From: Massilia antarctica
Lineage (GTDB): Bacteria > Pseudomonadota > Gammaproteobacteria > Burkholderiales > Burkholderiaceae_D
DNA length: 64,000 nt
Direction of reading: 5' to 3'
Assembly (NCBI RefSeq): GCF_015689335.1
Contig: NZ_CP065053.1
Span: 124,001-188,000 of the forward strand
Part shown: piece after piece, positions 1 to 8,953 of the stretch
Layout of the letters: every line of letters starts with the position of its first letter
Position numbering within the stretch: position 1 is the stretch's first letter
The notes under the pieces: model-generated
Told to the model about the DNA's origin: nothing
The model's database searches: none
Seen by the model: only the letters and a program-made list of their open reading frames with translations
Made by a program: the position numbers and the translations under genes

Positions 1-542
1 GCGTCCACATTGCCATAGGCTATAAAACGGTCGTCCTGGTCGCCCAAGGTCATCAGCGGCGTTGCATCGAGCGCCAGCTTGGTCAGGATGGCTTCGCGGT
101 TCCACTGCATGCCATCGGCGAACACGATCTGTTCGATGGCGCCCTGCTGCACCAGCACGCCGTTATTGTCCAAGGTGTGCTCGAAGAAACGGTCGACCAG
201 GATGCGGTCCATGCTGCCGCGCAGTTCGATAAACAAGTTGGGGCCGAGGCGCTGCAGATAGAGGTCGGCCGGCGCGATGCCCTCGCCGAACACGAGCCGG
301 TCGTGCATGCCGGGCATGACGCCGAAGGCGCGCAGGGTATCCTGGCCGTCGCCGCGGTTGAACACCACGGTATCGCTACCCACGCCGCCTTCGATGGTGT
401 CGTCGCCGCTGCCGCCGATCAGGGTATCGTTGCCTTCCATGCCAAGTAGCATGTCGGCGCCGCCCTTGCCCTCCATGAGATCGTCACCCCAGGTACCAAG
501 CAAGACATTGTTGCCGTTATCGCCGACGATCGAATTTGCCAT
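1..542 (-). CDS. RTX / haemolysin-type calcium-binding protein, N-terminal part (partial)
   Basis: The minus-strand frame starts MANSIVGDNGNNVLLGTWGD and continues off the window, so about 180 residues are visible. Residues about 8-50 hold nonapeptide-type repeats (GGADMLLGMEGNDTLIGGSG, then GDDTIEGG), the glycine- and aspartate-rich beta-roll that binds calcium in RTX proteins. After them comes a segment (DRLVFGEGIAPADLYLQR, then IEQIVFADGMQW) typical of the haemolysin-type calcium-binding related domain. Known members are usually secreted by type I systems through a C-terminal signal, which would lie outside the window. There is no N-terminal signal peptide, which fits type I export. The start is preceded by GGAAAG. 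Target and activity cannot be inferred from this portion. Confidence 0.85.
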   Translation of the reverse strand, partial: MANSIVGDNGNNVLLGTWGDDLMEGKGGADMLLGMEGNDTLIGGSGDDTIEGGVGSDTVVFNRGDGQDTLRAFGVMPGMHDRLVFGEGIAPADLYLQRLGPNLFIELRGSMDRILVDRFFEHTLDNNGVLVQQGAIEQIVFADGMQWNREAILTKLALDATPLMTLGDQDDRFIAYGNVD

Positions 543-575
543 GAAACTTTCCTATAAAATTTGTCAATACATTGT

Positions 576-602
576 TTTATAGAAATTGTTATTGGACGTC
601 AA
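576..602 (-). promoter_or_regulatory. Candidate sigma70 promoter of the RTX gene
   Basis: Read on the minus strand, TTGACG (602-597) is followed 15 bases later by TATAAA (581-576), 34 bases upstream of the RTX start codon. An 8-base inverted repeat, CTATAAAA (552-559) and TTTTATAG (575-582), overlaps the -10 and the leader and could be an operator or a leader hairpin. The spacing is slightly short, so this is a candidate only. The 543-755 interval is AT-rich near the RTX gene and holds no other gene. Confidence 0.4.
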
Positions 603-755
603 GTTTGATTCTTATATTCATTGTAAAAACATCCATTCAGCTTGGCGGCAGCGCGGCGCCTGCCCTGGCGCGTCGCCCTCCGGCGCGCAAAGGGACGGCA
701 GACTGGGCCGTTTTTCCCGTATGATTCCAGGCATGATTCCTCTGTCCGCGCCTTG

Positions 756-1946
756 ATGAGCCCCGTTCCACCCACCATCGCCCACACCATGAAGCCGTTC
801 GTGAGCAACACCCCGGCGCTGGTGTACCAGTTCGAGCTGCACGCGGACGGCCGGGTGGCCTTTCCCTACCTGAGCGAGGGTTGCGCCGCCCTGCTCGGCC
901 TGTCCGCCGCCGAGCTGCAGGCCGAGCCCGGGCGTTTCATCGAACTGATCCTGCCGGAAGACCGCAAGAGCTACCTCGACGCCATGCACGCCTCGGCCGC
1001 CAGCCTGTCCGGCTGGAATTGGGAAGGCCGGGTCTGGATCCACGAATACAAGGACCAGAAATGGATCAACCTGCGTTCCACCCCGCGCGCCATGCCCGAC
1101 CATCCGGGCAGCGTGCACTGGGAAGGCTTGATGACCAATATCACCGCCAGCAAGCTCGAACAGCTGGAAGTGACCCGCTCGCATGCGCGCCTGGCCGAAC
1201 TGGCCGCCCACCTGGAACACGTCAAGGAACAGGAACGCACCCGCATTGCGCGCGAAATCCACGATGACCTGGGCGGCAACCTGACCGCCATCAAGATGGC
1301 CCTGATGATGCTGACCCAGCGCCTGCCGCCCGAGCTGCCCCAGCTGGCCGAGCGCGCCGCCTATGTCGATGCGCTGGTCGACCGCACCATCGACGCGGTG
1401 CACCGCATTTCGCTCGACCTGCGCCCGTCGATGCTCGACTTCGGCATCGTCGCCGCGCTCGAATGGCAGGTCAAGGAATTCGAGAAGCAGAATGGCATCG
1501 CCTGCAGCTTCGCCTGTCCGGACAAGGACATCGACCTGCACCTGGACCATGCGACGGCGCTGTTCCGCATCTTCCAGGAAGCGCTGACCAATATCGCCAA
1601 GCATGCGCATGCCAGCCGGGTCGGGGTGCGCCTGCAATTGCTGCGCCAGCACATCGTCCTGACGATTGCCGACAACGGCGCCGGCATCGCCCTGGCCGAC
1701 CGCCAGAAACCGCAATCGTTCGGCCTGCGCGGCATGAGCGAGCGGGCCCAGGCGCTGGGCGGCACCATGACCCTGGCCGACGCCCCAGGCGGCGGCACGG
1801 TCGTGACCATCAAAATTAAACTCAGTTCGGCCAGAGCGACGATAATGGAGGATGAAACACCCGAGCCCGCCGAGCGGGATGACCGTACCCGGTCCGTCCC
1901 GGCCCCTCCCGTCCCCCCGGCGCCCGGCGCCAACCGAAGCGAGTAA
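756..1946 (+). CDS. PAS-domain sensor histidine kinase (NarX/DegS type, HisKA_3)
   Basis: Cytoplasmic two-component sensor. An N-terminal PAS fold (SEGCAALLGLSAAEL through WEGLMTNITASK) is followed by a HisKA_3 dimerisation helix with the phospho-acceptor histidine in REIHDDLGGNL (codon at 1260), then an HATPase_c domain with the N-box EALTNIAKHAHAS, IADNGAGI and SFGLRGMSER. No transmembrane segment is visible, so the signal is probably sensed inside the cell. The proline-rich last 40 residues are a low-complexity tail. The response regulator starts 10 bases downstream, so the two form a cognate pair. The start is uncertain: ATG 756 gives 396 residues and ATG 789 gives 385; neither has a good ribosome site. 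The frame is open from 642, but that stretch is arginine-rich and unlike protein. Confidence 0.88.
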   Translation: MSPVPPTIAHTMKPFVSNTPALVYQFELHADGRVAFPYLSEGCAALLGLSAAELQAEPGRFIELILPEDRKSYLDAMHASAASLSGWNWEGRVWIHEYKDQKWINLRSTPRAMPDHPGSVHWEGLMTNITASKLEQLEVTRSHARLAELAAHLEHVKEQERTRIAREIHDDLGGNLTAIKMALMMLTQRLPPELPQLAERAAYVDALVDRTIDAVHRISLDLRPSMLDFGIVAALEWQVKEFEKQNGIACSFACPDKDIDLHLDHATALFRIFQEALTNIAKHAHASRVGVRLQLLRQHIVLTIADNGAGIALADRQKPQSFGLRGMSERAQALGGTMTLADAPGGGTVVTIKIKLSSARATIMEDETPEPAERDDRTRSVPAPPVPPAPGANRSE

Positions 1947-1955
1947 GAAGCAGCA

Positions 1956-2603
1956 ATGAACGACAAAGCCATCATCCGCGTCTTCATCGCCGACGATCAC
2001 GCGATCGTGCGCGAAGGCTTGAAACAAATCCTGGCCGAGTCGCCCGACATCATCGTCGCCGGCGAAGCCGAAGACGGGGTCGACGCGATCAAGCATGTGC
2101 GCAAGGCCAGGTGCCACGTCATGCTGCTCGACATTTCCCTGCCCGACCGCAGCGGCATCGAGGTGCTCAAGCTGGTCAAGAAGGAGCATCCCGAGCTGGC
2201 CGTGCTGATGCTGTCCATGCACCGCGAAGACCAGTACGCGATCCGCTCGCTCAAGGCTGGCGCGGCCGGCTACCTGACCAAGCAGAGCGCGCCGCGCGAA
2301 CTGGTCACCGCCATCCGCCAGGTCGCGGCCGGGCAAAAATACGTGAGCGCGGCGCTGGCCCAGGAACTGGCCAGCGCGGTCGGCGAAAACCACGACACAC
2401 CGCTGCACGACACCCTGTCCGACCGCGAATACCAGACCCTGACCATGATCGCCTCGGGCAAGACGGTAGGCGCGATTGCCAAGGAATTGTCGCTGTCGGT
2501 GAAGACCATCAGCGAATACCGCTCGCGCCTGCTTGTCAAGATGAAACTGAAGAACAGTGCCGAATTGACGCACTATGCGATCAAAAACCAGTTGATCGAC
2601 TAA
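1956..2603 (+). CDS. NarL/FixJ-family response regulator
   Basis: DNA-binding response regulator of 215 residues. The receiver domain has the acidic pair D13 and D14 (FIADDH), the phosphorylation site D59 (MLLDISLPD) and K109 (YLTKQSAPREL). The C-terminal LuxR-type helix-turn-helix is about residues 148-210 (LSDREYQTLTMIASGKTVGA, then KELSLSVKTISEYRSRLL). It is almost certainly phosphorylated by the kinase encoded just upstream and then acts as a transcription factor. Its targets are not visible here. Its position next to a diguanylate cyclase, a glycosylation operon and flagellin genes makes surface or motility control plausible, but that is inference. Confidence 0.93.
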   Translation: MNDKAIIRVFIADDHAIVREGLKQILAESPDIIVAGEAEDGVDAIKHVRKARCHVMLLDISLPDRSGIEVLKLVKKEHPELAVLMLSMHREDQYAIRSLKAGAAGYLTKQSAPRELVTAIRQVAAGQKYVSAALAQELASAVGENHDTPLHDTLSDREYQTLTMIASGKTVGAIAKELSLSVKTISEYRSRLLVKMKLKNSAELTHYAIKNQLID

Positions 2604-2739
2604 GTTTTTCGTGTACCGTGCGCCAGGTTAATGCTCTGGAGTAAGATGCCTTATCCACCTCTATTCTAGGGATGGCAGGAAATAAACTGGCTTATCATTG
2701 GCACATCATCGCCAAACCTGACTGAGGCACTGTTTTACC

Positions 2740-4341
2740 ATGTCCACAACGCCCAACCCCGCCGCCCAGAATCCCGCCGAGATCGCGCGCGAGGCGTTCC
2801 GGCGCCTGGCCACGCGCCGCATCGCGCCAACCCCGGAAGCCTACCGCGAGATCTATAACGAGATCGCCGGCATCGCCGCAACGCCGCCTGCGCCCGAGGC
2901 GGCGCCGGCCGCGCCCGACGCCATCGTGGACACAGGCGCCGAAAACGTGCTGGGCGATTTCGCGGCCAGGCTGAGCGAGATGCCGGGCGAGCTGGCCGAC
3001 TTCGGCCGCCGCTTCGCCCGCGCCGTCAAGACGCGCGACTGGGATGGCTACGCCCGCAACCTGACCCAGCTGCTGGAAAAACACATCCGCAAGAGCGGCG
3101 GCATCGAGCTGTCGGCGCTGTCGGCCATGTCCGACGAGCCAGACGCCAAGATCCTGCGCGACCTGCTCAGCCGCACCCTGAGCGTCGCGGTCGCCTCCCT
3201 GCTGGCCGATGCGCCGGCCCTGATGGCCGAAGCCGAAGCCCTGGGCGCCGCCGTCAAGCTGGCCGGCAGCGACGACGCCTTGAACGAGGTCAGCGTGCGC
3301 CTCAAGCAGCTGTGTTACCAGATCGACATTAAAAGCGGCGACGTCGGCGAACAGCAGGAATTGCTGCTGCGCCTGTTCAAGCTGCTGCTCGAAAACGTCA
3401 CTGAACTGCTCGACGACGATAGCTGGCTGCGCGGCCAGATCGATTCGGTGCAGGAACTCATCGCCGGCCCGATCAACCAGCGCGCGCTGGAAGACGCCAC
3501 CCGCAGCCTGAAGGAAGTGATCTACAAACAGGGCCAGCTCAAGCACAGCCTGTCGGACGTCAAGATGACGGTGAAGAACATGATGCTCACCTTCATCGAC
3601 CGCTTGAGTTCCGTGGCCACCACGACCGGCGACTTCCACGAAAAAATCGGCACGTTTTCCGAAAAAATCAGCCACACCGACAATATCGCCGAACTGAACG
3701 CGATCCTCGACGAGGTACTGCGCGAAACCCGGCTGGTGCAGACCGAAGCGCTCAAGTCGCGCGACCGCATGGTGCTGGCGCGCCAGGAAGTGCAGGAAGC
3801 CGAGCAGCGCATCCACACCCTGGAGGCCAAGCTCCAGCACATGAGCGAGCTGGTGCGCGAGGACCAGCTCACGGGTAGCCTGAACCGGCGCGGCCTGGAC
3901 GATGTCTTCGAGCGCGAAACGGCGCGCTCCGACCGCCGCGGCACGCCGCTGTGCATCGCCATGCTCGACCTGGACGACTTCAAGCGCCTCAACGATACCT
4001 ACGGCCACCAGGCTGGCGATGCCGCCCTCAAGCACCTGGTCAAGATCGTCAAGGAAACCATCCGTTCGATGGATGTGATCGCCCGTTTCGGCGGCGAGGA
4101 GTTTTTGATCTTGCTGCCGGAAACGAGCGTGGAAGCGGCCTCGCTCACCATGACGCGCCTGCAGCGCGACCTGACCAAGCACTTTTTCCTGCACGATAAC
4201 GAAAAAGTGCTGATCACCTTCTCGGCCGGGGTGGCCCTGCGCGCGCCCAACGAAGACCAGGCCAGCCTGGTGCGGCGCGCCGACAAAGCCATGTACCAGG
4301 CCAAGCAAACCGGCAAGAACCGGGTCGTGGTGGCCGACTGA
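2740..4341 (+). CDS. Diguanylate cyclase (GGDEF), with N-terminal helical region
   Basis: Makes cyclic di-GMP from two GTP. The C-terminal GGDEF domain (about residues 370-530) carries the active-site signature GGEEF at 451-455 and an inhibitory I-site RSMD at 442-445, five residues before it, so product inhibition is expected. The first 370 residues are long helices with a coiled-coil stretch just ahead of the catalytic domain (LARQEVQEAEQRIHTLEAKL); no PAS, GAF or membrane segment is obvious. This layout resembles soluble cyclases whose N-terminal region is a large helical sensory module of unknown ligand. The product could act on the PilZ protein YcgR encoded at 25975. A 136-base gap separates it from the regulator upstream and 48 bases from the next gene. 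Confidence 0.93.
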   Translation: MSTTPNPAAQNPAEIAREAFRRLATRRIAPTPEAYREIYNEIAGIAATPPAPEAAPAAPDAIVDTGAENVLGDFAARLSEMPGELADFGRRFARAVKTRDWDGYARNLTQLLEKHIRKSGGIELSALSAMSDEPDAKILRDLLSRTLSVAVASLLADAPALMAEAEALGAAVKLAGSDDALNEVSVRLKQLCYQIDIKSGDVGEQQELLLRLFKLLLENVTELLDDDSWLRGQIDSVQELIAGPINQRALEDATRSLKEVIYKQGQLKHSLSDVKMTVKNMMLTFIDRLSSVATTTGDFHEKIGTFSEKISHTDNIAELNAILDEVLRETRLVQTEALKSRDRMVLARQEVQEAEQRIHTLEAKLQHMSELVREDQLTGSLNRRGLDDVFERETARSDRRGTPLCIAMLDLDDFKRLNDTYGHQAGDAALKHLVKIVKETIRSMDVIARFGGEEFLILLPETSVEAASLTMTRLQRDLTKHFFLHDNEKVLITFSAGVALRAPNEDQASLVRRADKAMYQAKQTGKNRVVVAD

Positions 4342-4389
4342 GCCCGCGACCGCCCCGTTCCCATCACCCAGGATGACTGACCGCGCCCC

Positions 4390-7116
4390 ATGAAAAAACC
4401 TGCTTCCTACGCCCCGCCCTCCCCCCTGGACATCGCCATGGAGCATCACCGGGGGGGACGGCTGGACCAGGCGGAAGCGCTGTACCGCAAGCTCGATGGC
4501 AGGGCCGACGCCCTCCACCTGCTCGGCCTGCTCCTCCAGCAGCGCGGACGCCACCAGGAAGCCATCGACGTTCTGGGTCGCGCGATCGACAAGGCGCCGG
4601 CCAACCCGGCCTATTATTTCGCGCTCGATGCCAGCTGCCGCGCCCTGCACCTGCTGCCCGAACTGCAAGCGAGCTACGAGCGCCTGCTGCAACTGGCGCC
4701 GGACAATGCCGAGGCCCACCTGCAACTCGGCCACGCCCTGCGCGACGGCGGCCAATTCCCCAACGCCCTGGGCAGCTACCTGGCCGTGCTGGCCCTGCAG
4801 CCCGACCACGCCGAGGCTTACAGTAACCTGGGCGATACCCTGAAGCTCATGGGCAACCTGGATGAAGCCCAGGTCTGCTACACCAGGGCGCTCGAACTGC
4901 AGCCCGGCTTTGCCGAAGTCCACAACAACCTGGGCGAGCTGTACCAGCAGCAAGCACAGTGGGACTTGTCGGCCGCGCATTTCGAGGCCGCCATCGGCCA
5001 GCGGCCGGACCTGGCCGCGGCCCATTACAACCTGGGCGTCACCTGCCAGGCCCAGGGCGCACTGGAAGACGCGCTGGCCTGCTACCGGCGCGCGCTGGCC
5101 ATCGACCCGCGCCTGGTCCAGCCATACAACAACATGGGCATCGTCCTGAAAGAACTGGGCCGCCTTGACGAAGCGGTGCTCGCCTACCAGGGGGCGCTGG
5201 CGCTGGCGCCCGACTTCGCCGAAGCGCTCAACAATCTCGGCGCCGCCCTGCTGGAACAGAAACAGGTCGACCAAGCGATCGAGCGTTTCCAGCACGCCGT
5301 CACGGCGCGGCCGGACTACGCCGAGGCCTACTGCAACCTCGGCATCGCCTACAAGGCCGCCTACCGGCACGAAGAAGCGCTGATCTGCTTCCAGAACGCG
5401 GTGCACCTGAAACCGGACTTCGCCGACCCGTATGCCATGCTGGCATTGACCAACGCCGACCTGCAGCGCCACGTGCAAGCGCTGGCCTGGTGCGAAAAGA
5501 CCCTGGCCATGTGGCCCGACAGCGCCGCCGCCCACTTCAACCTGGGTGTGGCGTTCGCCAACATGAACCGCCTGGCCGAGGCGGTCGCTTCGTTCGAGCA
5601 GGCGATTTCGCGCAAGCCCGAGTTCGCCGACGCCTGGAACAACCTCGGCGTGGCCTACAAGGAACAGGGCCGCTATGACGAAGCGGTCGCCTGCTTCGAG
5701 CAAGCCATCGCCCTGCGCCCCGGCTTCGCCGAAGCCTTCAACAACCTGGGCAGCGCCCTGAAAGACCAGGGCAAGCCGGACGCCTCGCGCCAGATGTACG
5801 AGCAAGCCATTGCCCTCGCGCCCGACTACGCGGCGGCCCACAACAACCTGCTGCTGTCGATGCAGTACGCGGCCGGCATCACCCAGGAACAATTGTTCGC
5901 GCTGCACCTGCGCTTCGCCGCCCAGTTCGAGCCGGCCCTGGCGGCGCGCCGCATGCAGCATCTTCCCGGCGTTGACCCCGCCAAGCGCCTGAAAATCGGC
6001 TATGTCTCGCCCGACTTCCGGCGCCACGCGGTCGCGTTTTTCATCGAACCGATCCTGGCCCAGCACGACAAATCCCAGGTCGAGGTGTTCTGCTACTACA
6101 GCCATGTGATCGAAGATGAATTCACGGCCCGCATCCGCGCCGACAGCGACCACTGGCTTGCCTGCCGCGGCATGTCCGACCAGCAGCTGGCCGAACGCAT
6201 CCACGCCGACGGCATCGATATCCTGGTCGACCTGGCCGGCCACACCGCCGGCAACCGCCTGCTGGCGTTCGCGCGCAAACCGGCGCCGGTGCAGCTGACC
6301 TACATCGGCTACCCGTCCACCACCGGCTTGTCCGCCATGGATTACCGCCTGACCGACGCCTTTGCCGAGCCGCCTGGCTTGAGCGAACACTTCAATGTGG
6401 AAACCCTGTGGCGCTTGCCGGAAGTGTTTTGCTGCTACGCCGCGCATCCCAACAGCCCGGCCGTGATCGACCATCCACCGATGGAAGACAATGGCTACAT
6501 CACCTTCGGCTGCTTCAACAATTACGCCAAGGTCAGCGACCCCACCATCGTGCTGTGGGCCGCGATCTTGCGCGAGGTGCCGGATGCGCGCCTGATGCTG
6601 GAAATCCTGGGCCTGGACAACCCCGGCATGCGCGACGGCGTGGAAGCGCGCTTCACGCGCCTGGGCATCGACCCGGCGCGCCTGATCCTGATCGCCAACG
6701 ACCGCAAGAACCAGTTCGTGCTGTACAACCGCATCGACATCGCGCTCGACCCCTTCCCCTGCAACGGCGGCACCACCAGCTTCGACACCCTGTGGATGGG
6801 CGTGCCGTTCGTGACCCTGGCCGGCAGCAATTTCATTTCCCGCCTGGGGGTGACGATCCTGCACAACGGCGGCCTCGACGAGCTGATCGCCGACGACGAA
6901 CAAGCCTATATCCGCATCGCCGCCGGCCTGGCGCTCGACCCGGCCCGCCTGCGCCAGTTGCGCACCGGACTGCGCGAGCGCACCCGCGCCAGCCCGCTGA
7001 TGGACATGGCCCGCTTCACACGCCACCTGGAACAGGCGTATCGCGGCATGTGGGAACAGTGGTGCAAAACCAGCAATAGCAGCAATAGCAACAACAACCA
7101 CGGAGCGCTGCCATGA
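4390..7116 (+). CDS. TPR-repeat O-GlcNAc transferase-like protein (SPINDLY type, GT41)
   Basis: A 908-residue protein. About residues 14-490 are a run of 34-residue TPR units with repeated patterns such as YNNLGVAYKEQGRYDEAVAC. Residues about 530-900 match the GT41 catalytic region: KIGYVSPDFRRHAVAFF (H546 at the position of the conserved OGT histidine), FGCFNNYAKVSDP (K714, equivalent to the nucleotide-sugar lysine), and NGGTTSFDTLWMGVP. Family members transfer a sugar from a nucleotide donor to serine or threonine of proteins, with the TPR superhelix holding the substrate. It overlaps rfbF by 4 bases and is followed by sugar-nucleotide genes and then by flagellin genes with Ser/Thr-rich centres, so it is a good candidate flagellin glycosyltransferase. 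Donor and acceptor are inferred, not shown. Confidence 0.9.
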   Translation: MKKPASYAPPSPLDIAMEHHRGGRLDQAEALYRKLDGRADALHLLGLLLQQRGRHQEAIDVLGRAIDKAPANPAYYFALDASCRALHLLPELQASYERLLQLAPDNAEAHLQLGHALRDGGQFPNALGSYLAVLALQPDHAEAYSNLGDTLKLMGNLDEAQVCYTRALELQPGFAEVHNNLGELYQQQAQWDLSAAHFEAAIGQRPDLAAAHYNLGVTCQAQGALEDALACYRRALAIDPRLVQPYNNMGIVLKELGRLDEAVLAYQGALALAPDFAEALNNLGAALLEQKQVDQAIERFQHAVTARPDYAEAYCNLGIAYKAAYRHEEALICFQNAVHLKPDFADPYAMLALTNADLQRHVQALAWCEKTLAMWPDSAAAHFNLGVAFANMNRLAEAVASFEQAISRKPEFADAWNNLGVAYKEQGRYDEAVACFEQAIALRPGFAEAFNNLGSALKDQGKPDASRQMYEQAIALAPDYAAAHNNLLLSMQYAAGITQEQLFALHLRFAAQFEPALAARRMQHLPGVDPAKRLKIGYVSPDFRRHAVAFFIEPILAQHDKSQVEVFCYYSHVIEDEFTARIRADSDHWLACRGMSDQQLAERIHADGIDILVDLAGHTAGNRLLAFARKPAPVQLTYIGYPSTTGLSAMDYRLTDAFAEPPGLSEHFNVETLWRLPEVFCCYAAHPNSPAVIDHPPMEDNGYITFGCFNNYAKVSDPTIVLWAAILREVPDARLMLEILGLDNPGMRDGVEARFTRLGIDPARLILIANDRKNQFVLYNRIDIALDPFPCNGGTTSFDTLWMGVPFVTLAGSNFISRLGVTILHNGGLDELIADDEQAYIRIAAGLALDPARLRQLRTGLRERTRASPLMDMARFTRHLEQAYRGMWEQWCKTSNSSNSNNNHGALP

Positions 7117-7886
7117 AAGCCGTCATCCTGGCCGGGGGCCTGGGCACCCGCATTCTCGAAGAAAGCCATCTGAAGCCGAAACCGATGATCGAAATCGGCG
7201 GCAAACCGATGCTCTGGCACATCATGAAAGTGTTTTCGCACCATGGCGTGAACGAATTCATCATCTGCGTCGGCTACAAGGGTTACCTGATCAAGGAATT
7301 CTTTTCCAACTACTTCCTGCACATGTCGGACGTCACCTTCGACATGCAGAACAATCGCATGGAAGTGCACGAACGCCACGCCGAACCGTGGCGGGTGACC
7401 CTGGTCGATACCGGCGCCGACACCCTCACGGGCGGGCGCCTCAAGCGCGTGCGCGAATACCTGGAACCGGGCAAGCCGTTCTGCTTCACCTACGGCGACG
7501 GCGTGGCCGACATCGACATCGCGGCCGAGATCGCCTTTCACCGCGCCCACGGACGCCTGGCCACGGTGGCTGCGGTGCAGCCGCCCGGACGCTACGGCGC
7601 GCTGGTGCGCCAGGGTGACGCCGTGACCGCCTTCATGGAAAAACCGCAGGGCGACGGCGGCTGGATCAATGGCGGCTTTTTCGTGCTGCAACCGGACGTG
7701 GTCGACCTGATCGATGGCGACGATTGCAGCTGGGAAGTGGAACCCATGCAAGCGCTGGCTGCGCAAAACCAGTTGATGGCCTACGAACACGCCGGTTTCT
7801 GGCAACCGATGGATACCCTGCGCGAAAAGAACATGCTCGAAGAAATGTGGCAATCGGGCACGGCACCGTGGAAGGTATGGGCGTGA
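7113..7886 (+). CDS. rfbF: Glucose-1-phosphate cytidylyltransferase
   Basis: Makes CDP-glucose from glucose-1-phosphate and CTP. The protein has 257 residues, the normal length. It opens with the nucleotidyltransferase signature MKAVILAGGLGTRILEES, followed by KPKPMIEIGGKPMLWHIM and the substrate-binding YGDGVADI. The ATG overlaps the stop of the TPR transferase (ATGA), so the two are translationally coupled. The next gene is the dehydratase that uses its product, which fixes the CDP-sugar assignment rather than a dTDP one. Confidence 0.95.
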   Translation: MKAVILAGGLGTRILEESHLKPKPMIEIGGKPMLWHIMKVFSHHGVNEFIICVGYKGYLIKEFFSNYFLHMSDVTFDMQNNRMEVHERHAEPWRVTLVDTGADTLTGGRLKRVREYLEPGKPFCFTYGDGVADIDIAAEIAFHRAHGRLATVAAVQPPGRYGALVRQGDAVTAFMEKPQGDGGWINGGFFVLQPDVVDLIDGDDCSWEVEPMQALAAQNQLMAYEHAGFWQPMDTLREKNMLEEMWQSGTAPWKVWA

Positions 7887-8953
7887 GCGGCATGGATGCG
7901 CTGGCGCTCGCCTTCAAGGGGCGGCGCGTGTTCGTCACCGGCCATACCGGCTTCAAGGGCGCATGGCTGTGCCTGTTCCTGGCGCGCCTCGGCGCGCGGG
8001 TCACCGGCTATGCCCTGGCCCCGGCCGGCACGCCGACCATGTTCGAACTGGCGCGGGTGGGCGACACCCTGGAGCGCCACCACATCGCCGACGTGCGCGA
8101 CCAGGCCGCGCTGAGGCGCGCCATGATCGATGCCGCGCCCGAGCTGGTGCTGCACCTGGCGGCCCAGGCGCTGGTGCGCCACAGCTACGCCGATCCGGTG
8201 TCAACCTGGTCGACCAACGTGATGGGCACCGTGCATGTGCTCGAAGCGCTGCGCGCCTGCCCCAGTGCGCGCGCGGCGCTGGTGGTGACCACCGACAAAT
8301 GCTACGAAAACCAGCACTGGCCCTGGGGTTACCGCGAAAACGACCGCCTCGGCGGACACGATCCTTACAGTGCCAGCAAGGCCGGCGCCGAACTGGTCGC
8401 GCACAGCTACCGCAGCAGCTTTTTTGCCGCCGGCGGTCCGCTGATCGCCACCGCGCGCGCGGGCAACGTCATCGGCGGCGGCGACTGGAGTCTTGATCGC
8501 CTGATTCCCGACGCGGTGCGCGCCATGCAGCAGGGCAGCGCGCTGCCGGTCAGGAGTCCCCACGCCACCCGGCCCTGGCAGCACGTGCTCGAACCGCTGC
8601 ACGGCTACCTGCTGCTGGCCGCCCGTCTGCTCGGCGGCGACACGTCTTGCGCCGGCGCCTACAATTTCGGCCCGGACGCCGCCGACAACCTGTCGGTCGC
8701 CACCTTGCTCACGCTCTTGCAGGCGCACTGGCCGCAACTGGCCTGGCGCCTCGACGGCGACCAGCACACGGCCAAGGAAGCCGCCCTGCTCTACCTCGAT
8801 TCGAGCAAGGCGCGCCAGCAGCTCGACTGGCAGGTGCGCTGGCCGCTGGCGACCGGCATCGAACAGACGGCCGCGTGGTACGCCGCCGCCGCGCGCGACC
8901 CCGGCGGCGCGCGCGCCTTTACCGAACAGCAACTGGAACATTTCTGCGCATGA
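7883..8953 (+). CDS. rfbG: CDP-glucose 4,6-dehydratase
   Basis: Extended short-chain dehydrogenase that converts CDP-glucose to CDP-4-keto-6-deoxyglucose with bound NAD. It shows the Rossmann glycine motif VTGHTGFKGAWL near the N-terminus and the catalytic YSASKAGAEL. Three starts are possible. GTG 7883 overlaps the rfbF stop by 4 bases and lies 7 bases after GGAAGG (7870-7875), so it is preferred and gives 356 residues, the usual length. ATG 7877 is too close to that site, and ATG 7892 lies 16 bases from it. It sits directly between the cytidylyltransferase and the methyltransferase, so its keto-sugar product probably feeds C-methylation or amination. Confidence 0.93.
   Translation: MSGMDALALAFKGRRVFVTGHTGFKGAWLCLFLARLGARVTGYALAPAGTPTMFELARVGDTLERHHIADVRDQAALRRAMIDAAPELVLHLAAQALVRHSYADPVSTWSTNVMGTVHVLEALRACPSARAALVVTTDKCYENQHWPWGYRENDRLGGHDPYSASKAGAELVAHSYRSSFFAAGGPLIATARAGNVIGGGDWSLDRLIPDAVRAMQQGSALPVRSPHATRPWQHVLEPLHGYLLLAARLLGGDTSCAGAYNFGPDAADNLSVATLLTLLQAHWPQLAWRLDGDQHTAKEAALLYLDSSKARQQLDWQVRWPLATGIEQTAAWYAAAARDPGGARAFTEQQLEHFCA

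Noticed and set aside
2695..7101. A 1468-codon open frame on the minus strand.
   Set aside because: It lies wholly opposite the diguanylate cyclase and TPR transferase genes. It is a high-GC mirror frame rich in Gly, Val, Arg and Gln with no domain.
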